Shown one piece after another: positions 60,864-64,000 of a stretch of DNA of 64,000 nt. The translations under genes were made by a program, and so were the position numbers. The DNA comes from UBA11090 sp035560555 (GTDB taxonomy: Bacteria > Spirochaetota > Spirochaetia > Treponematales > Rectinemataceae): contig DATMZF010000061.1 in assembly GCA_035560555.1 (NCBI GenBank), positions 1-64,000 on the forward strand, read 5' to 3'. Below the pieces are notes generated by a model. That model did not search any database. It had not been told where the DNA came from and was given only the letters and a program-made list of their open reading frames with translations. Numbering within the stretch: the first letter of the stretch is position 1; each line of letters opens with the position of its first letter.

Positions 60864-61184
60864 ATGGACATCATCAAATCGGCGACAGCGGGCACGCTGG
60901 AATCCTGCGACGCCGCCGTCACCGTCGAAACCTTGGAGCCGGGAGCGTCCAGCTCCGGCGATAGCCTTGAAATAGTGGTTGAAAGCGCGGATAAGCGCTT
61001 CGCCGGGCGGGTGCGCGAAGTGGCGACCGCCGCCCTCGTGGAGCTGGGTGTGGTCAGCGCCCGCGTGACGATACGCGACAGAAGCGCCCTGGACTGCACG
61101 ATCCGTGCCAGGGTCCAGACGGCGTGCCTGCGCGCCGCCGGACGCGACGCCTCGGCGACACTACCCTGGGAGTACCTTAAATGA
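60864..61184 (+). CDS. citD: Citrate lyase acyl carrier protein (gamma subunit)
   Basis: The 106-residue protein starts 'MDIIKSATAGTLESCDAAV'; S14 lies exactly where CitD carries its phosphoribosyl-dephospho-CoA group (TLESSD in Klebsiella). Then come 'ALVELGVVSARVTIRDRSALDCTIRARVQTACLRAAG'. AAGGAGA precedes the ATG. It overlaps citE by four bases. The acyl group of citrate is passed on this arm during the lyase reaction. Confidence 0.94.
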   Translation: MDIIKSATAGTLESCDAAVTVETLEPGASSSGDSLEIVVESADKRFAGRVREVATAALVELGVVSARVTIRDRSALDCTIRARVQTACLRAAGRDASATLPWEYLK

Positions 61185-62092
61185 TAGCGAAACTCAGGCG
61201 TACTATGCTTTTCGTTCCGGGCAACAACCCCGCGATGGTGAAGGACGCGCATATCTACGGCTCCGATTCCATCATCTTCGACCTCGAGGATTCGGTATCG
61301 CCCGCCGAGAAGGACGCCGCCCGCCTCCTCGTCTACTCCGCCTTGCGGTCGATTGACTATGGCACGGTCGAGAAGGTTGTCCGCGTCAACGGTCTCGACA
61401 CGCCCTGGTTCGAGGCCGACGTCGAGGCGATGGTGAGGGGAGGCATCGAGGTCATCAGGCTTCCCAAGACCGAGACCGCCGCCGATATCCAGCATCTGGA
61501 AACCCTCGTGGAAGCCACCGAGCGCGCGGCCGGAATCCCCGTGGGGACGGTGCGGCTCATGGCCGCGCTCGAAAGCCCCCTCGCCATCATCAACGCTTAC
61601 GAGATCGCCCGCGCTTCCCCGCGGATGATAGGCATAGCCCTCTCGGCCGAGGATTTCGTGACCAGCATGAAAACCAGCCGTTCGGCCGAGGGCGTCGAAC
61701 TGTTCGAGGCTCGCGGGCGCATCGTGATCGCGGCGCGGGCCGCGGGCGTCATGGCCCTCGACACCGTCTTCACCGACATCAACGATCAGGAAGGCTTCCT
61801 GCGTGAAGTGCGCCTCATCAAGCAGATGGGCTACGACGGCAAGTCCGTCATCAACCCGAACCAGATACCGCTCGTCCACGCGGCCTTCGTCCCGACGGCC
61901 GACGAGATCAAAAAGGCCCGACGCGTGATCGAGGCGGCCCGGGAGGCCGAGGAAAGAGGCTCGGGCGTCGTGTCCCTCGACGGCAAGATGGTCGACAAGC
62001 CCATCGTCGTCCGGGCCCAGAGGGTCCTGGACCTCGCGGGCCTCGGCGGCAAAGCCGGCGCCAGAGCGGCCAACGCCACGGAGGCAAAATGA
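61181..62092 (+). CDS. citE: Citrate lyase beta subunit (citryl-ACP lyase)
   Basis: The 303-residue TIM-barrel protein has 'LRRTMLFVPGNNPAMVKDAHIYGSDSIIFDLEDSVSPAEKDAAR' with the metal and substrate residues (Glu-Asp), 'IEVIRLPKTETA', 'AALESPLAIINAYEIA' and 'GYDGKSVINPNQIPLVHAAFVPT'. It cleaves citryl-ACP to oxaloacetate and acetyl-ACP. Overlaps at both ends with citD and citF show tight coupling. Confidence 0.95.
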   Translation: MIAKLRRTMLFVPGNNPAMVKDAHIYGSDSIIFDLEDSVSPAEKDAARLLVYSALRSIDYGTVEKVVRVNGLDTPWFEADVEAMVRGGIEVIRLPKTETAADIQHLETLVEATERAAGIPVGTVRLMAALESPLAIINAYEIARASPRMIGIALSAEDFVTSMKTSRSAEGVELFEARGRIVIAARAAGVMALDTVFTDINDQEGFLREVRLIKQMGYDGKSVINPNQIPLVHAAFVPTADEIKKARRVIEAAREAEERGSGVVSLDGKMVDKPIVVRAQRVLDLAGLGGKAGARAANATEAK

Positions 62093-63630
62093 TGTCGCGC
62101 AACGCACTTGGCCGGGAAATACCGGCATCGCTCCCCGGCTTCGGGAAGCTCGAAGCCTTCGCGGGCGCCTGGGCGCGCAATCCCCTCATGGACGGTTCGC
62201 GTAAGCTCCTCTCCTCCGGCCGTCCGACCAAGGTCCTTGAGAATCTGGACGAGGCCATACGCCGCTCCGGCCTCGAGAGCGGGATGACCGTCTCATTCCA
62301 CCACCATTTCCGCGAAGGCGATTTCGTCGTCAACATGGTGATGGACGCGATCGCGAAGGCCGGAATCCGCGACCTGACCCTGGCGCCCAGCTCTCTCACC
62401 TCGGTCCACGCCCCGCTTCTGGAACACGTCCGTTCAGGCGTCATACGCCGCATCTACACGTCCGGGCTGCGCGGGGCGCTGGCCGACGCGATATCGCGGG
62501 GAGCGATGGATATCCCCGTCGTCATCCATTCCCACGGCGGGCGCGCCCGCCTCATGCATGAAGGGACTATAAAGCCCGATGTCGCCTTCCTGGGCGTTCC
62601 CTGCTGCGACAGCTACGGCAACGCGAACGGATCGATGGGCAAATCGGCCTGCGGCTCCCTCGGTTACGCGATGGTGGACGCGCGGACGGCGAAATCCGTC
62701 ATCCTCCTCACCGATGGCCTCGTCGATTATCCCGTCCTTCCGGCGAGCATCGGCCAGGAACTGGTGGACTGGGTCGTGCCCGTGGACGCCGTGGGCGACC
62801 CCAAGGGCATATCGAAGGGCGCCACGCGCATGACCAAGGACCCGCGCGAACTCCTCATCGCCAGGAACGCCGTCGCCGCCCTGGACGCCACCGGCGTCAT
62901 CAGGGAGGGCTTCTCCTTCCAGAACGGATCGGGCGGGGCATCGCTCGCCGTCGTGCGCTACCTCAAGGAACTCATGCAGTCCCGCGGCATCAAGGCATCC
63001 TTCGTCCTCGGCGGCATAACGAGCCAGGTCACGGAAATGCTGGAGCAGGGCCTCGTCGGCGCGCTGTTCGACACCCAGAGCTTCGACGCGGACTCGGCCC
63101 GCTCCATGGCCGTAAATCCCCGCCACTACGAGATAGACGCCTCCTGCTACGCGAATCCGCTTTCCAAGGGATGCGCCGTGAACCTCCTCGATTTCGTGAT
63201 TCTCTCGGCCTTGGAGATCGACGAGAACTTCAACGTCAACGTCATAACCGGATCGGACGGCGTCATCCGCGGCGCCTCGGGCGGGCACAGCGACACGGCC
63301 GCGGGGGCGGCCCTCACCGTGGTCGTCGCCCCGCTGGTGCGCGGCCGAACGGCCAGCGTCGTCCGCCGCGTCGAAACCGTCGTGACGCCGGGCGAGACGA
63401 TCGACATCCTCGTCACCGACTTCGGCACGGCGGTCAACCCGCGCCGGGGCGATCTGAAGGCGGCCCTGCGGGCCGCGGGCCTGCGTACTTTCGACATAGC
63501 CGAGCTCCGCGAAAAGGCCGAATCGATAGCAGGCGTCCCGGATCCGGTCCGCTACGGCGATCGCGTCGTCGGCCTCGTCGAGTACCGCGACGGCACGATC
63601 ATCGACGTTATAAGGGAAGTGATCGACTGA
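62089..63630 (+). CDS. citF: Citrate lyase alpha subunit (citrate:ACP transferase)
   Basis: The 513-residue protein has CitF landmarks 'GLESGMTVSFHHHFREGDFVVNMVMDAIAKAGIRDLTLAPSSL', 'IPVVIHSHGGRARLMHEG', 'FSFQNGSGGASLAVVRYL' and 'GASGGHSDTAAGAALTVVVAPL'. It exchanges the acetyl group on CitD for citrate. The length matches known CitF proteins. It is the last lyase gene, followed by the second inverted repeat and a tricarboxylate binding-protein gene. Confidence 0.95.
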   Translation: MMSRNALGREIPASLPGFGKLEAFAGAWARNPLMDGSRKLLSSGRPTKVLENLDEAIRRSGLESGMTVSFHHHFREGDFVVNMVMDAIAKAGIRDLTLAPSSLTSVHAPLLEHVRSGVIRRIYTSGLRGALADAISRGAMDIPVVIHSHGGRARLMHEGTIKPDVAFLGVPCCDSYGNANGSMGKSACGSLGYAMVDARTAKSVILLTDGLVDYPVLPASIGQELVDWVVPVDAVGDPKGISKGATRMTKDPRELLIARNAVAALDATGVIREGFSFQNGSGGASLAVVRYLKELMQSRGIKASFVLGGITSQVTEMLEQGLVGALFDTQSFDADSARSMAVNPRHYEIDASCYANPLSKGCAVNLLDFVILSALEIDENFNVNVITGSDGVIRGASGGHSDTAAGAALTVVVAPLVRGRTASVVRRVETVVTPGETIDILVTDFGTAVNPRRGDLKAALRAAGLRTFDIAELREKAESIAGVPDPVRYGDRVVGLVEYRDGTIIDVIREVID

Positions 63631-63634
63631 CTCA

Positions 63635-63653
63635 TGTAGGACTGAACCCTACA
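63635..63653. promoter_or_regulatory. Inverted repeat before tctC (candidate response-regulator site 2)
   Basis: TGTAGG (63635-63640), spacer ACTGAAC, CCTACA (63648-63653): the same perfect inverted repeat with the same 7-base spacing as before citC. It starts 5 bases after the citF stop, and a further CCTACA half lies at 63671-63676. This suggests a separate, co-regulated promoter for the tricarboxylate transporter. Confidence 0.65.
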
Positions 63654-63720
63654 GCAAAATCGAGGGTCTTCCTACATACGGTTTCGGAAACAGCCCCTAG
63701 ACTGTCCCCGAACATGGAGG

Positions 63721-63750
63721 ATTTCGGCGTCGCCATGGCGACGCCGAAAT
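63721..63750 (+). terminator. 30-base perfect palindrome before tctC
   Basis: ATTTCGGCGTCGCCA is followed directly by its exact complement (63736-63750), centred on CATG, then TT. It lies 31 bases before the TctC-like start and may stop read-through from citF or shape the tctC leader. Confidence 0.5.
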
Positions 63751-63781
63751 TTATCGTAACAACCATAAGGAGCGAGAAAAG

Positions 63782-64000
63782 ATGAAAAAGGCAATCATGC
63801 TTATTTCCATCGCATTGCTGGCCGGCGCCGTATTCACGGTCGCGGCCGCGGACAACTATCCTTCCAAGCCCCTCGAAATCATCGCCCCCGCGAACGCGGG
63901 CGGCGGCTTCGACGCCCTCGCACGCGCCATCGACCGCGCGCTGAACGTCGAGAAGCTCTATCCGCAGCCCACGGCGGTCGCCAACATCCCCGGCGGCGGC
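63782..64000 (+). CDS. Tricarboxylate transporter binding protein (TctC family), partial
   Basis: The first 73 codons are present and the gene runs off the window end. A signal peptide ('KKAIMLISIALLAGAVFTVAAA') is followed by 'YPSKPLEIIAPANAGGGFDALARAIDRAL', the N-terminal strand and glycine-rich loop of TctC/Bug-type binding proteins. 'ANIPGGG' is the last part seen. These proteins serve tripartite tricarboxylate transporters. Next to citrate lyase the likely ligand is citrate. AAGGAG (63767-63772) is 9 bases before the ATG. Confidence 0.87.
   Translation, partial: MKKAIMLISIALLAGAVFTVAAADNYPSKPLEIIAPANAGGGFDALARAIDRALNVEKLYPQPTAVANIPGGG

Noticed and set aside
1..64000. CRISPR arrays, tRNA or rRNA genes, insertion-sequence ends, replication origin
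   Set aside because: I found no regularly spaced repeats, cloverleaf-like sequence, transposase frames or iteron clusters when reading the intergenic regions. The perfect palindromes found are all single copies at gene ends.

Overview
The window is about 64 kb of GC-rich, densely coding bacterial DNA with Shine-Dalgarno (GGAGG-type) starts. I see no rRNA or tRNA gene, no CRISPR array and no intact mobile element. The content is that of an anaerobic or fermentative heterotroph with two membranes. It carries six binding-protein-dependent import systems (five ABC or TRAP sets complete here, one tricarboxylate binding protein cut by the window end), a flavodiiron protein, an Etf-linked lactate dehydrogenase and citrate lyase. 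Signal peptides ending like VFAQ, the lpl-type sugar systems and the two-domain TrkA remnant suggest a spirochaete (Spirochaetota). That is inference from gene content, not a phylogenetic result.

Layout. 33-878: TspO/MBR-like membrane protein. 1042-10763: oligopeptide ABC transporter, M14-type carboxypeptidase and pxpABC 5-oxoprolinase, probably one peptide/pyroglutamate operon. 10764-11157: an AT-rich scar holding a broken KilA-N gene, next to a pxpC whose C-terminal tail looks like a severed biotinyl domain. 11158-15934: etfB, etfA, FAD-type lactate dehydrogenase and a LarA-family racemase. 15910-22502: YesN-like regulator, lpl-type sugar ABC transporter, GH105 and a GH4 enzyme with the CHEV motif of alpha-galacturonidases, for pectin-derived oligosaccharides. 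22677-32570: TetR regulator, then a divergon with an acylating aldehyde dehydrogenase, two GlcD/VAO-type flavoproteins and a CCG iron-sulfur protein on one side and a TRAP transporter on the other. The two arms share a duplicated palindromic operator.

32575-39204: RarD-like permease, HD-GYP response regulator, large hybrid histidine kinase with an amino-acid-binding-like sensor, and a MATE exporter. 39236-46462: FCD-type GntR regulator with a near-ideal operator, sugar ABC transporter, split transketolase, cupin and Gfo/Idh/MocA dehydrogenase, apparently one operon. 46537-47020: decayed trkA. 47034-50165: another sugar ABC transporter on the minus strand. 50361-52134: flavodiiron protein and lipocalin. 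52206-53453: AbrB-type membrane protein and GntR regulator. 53703-64000: citrate lyase locus (fused citX-citG, citC, citD, citE, citF) with a thioesterase, a beta-propeller sensor kinase and NarL-type regulator, and the start of a TctC-type tricarboxylate binding protein. A TGTAGG-N7-CCTACA inverted repeat occurs both before citC and before tctC and is a good candidate site for the local response regulator.

Four of the five complete import systems place a strong hairpin between the binding-protein gene and the permease genes, consistent with making more binding protein than permease. The most interesting items are the aldehyde dehydrogenase/flavoprotein/TRAP divergon of unknown substrate, the citrate regulon with its non-CitAB sensor, and two gene scars (KilA-N with the truncated biotinyl domain, and trkA).
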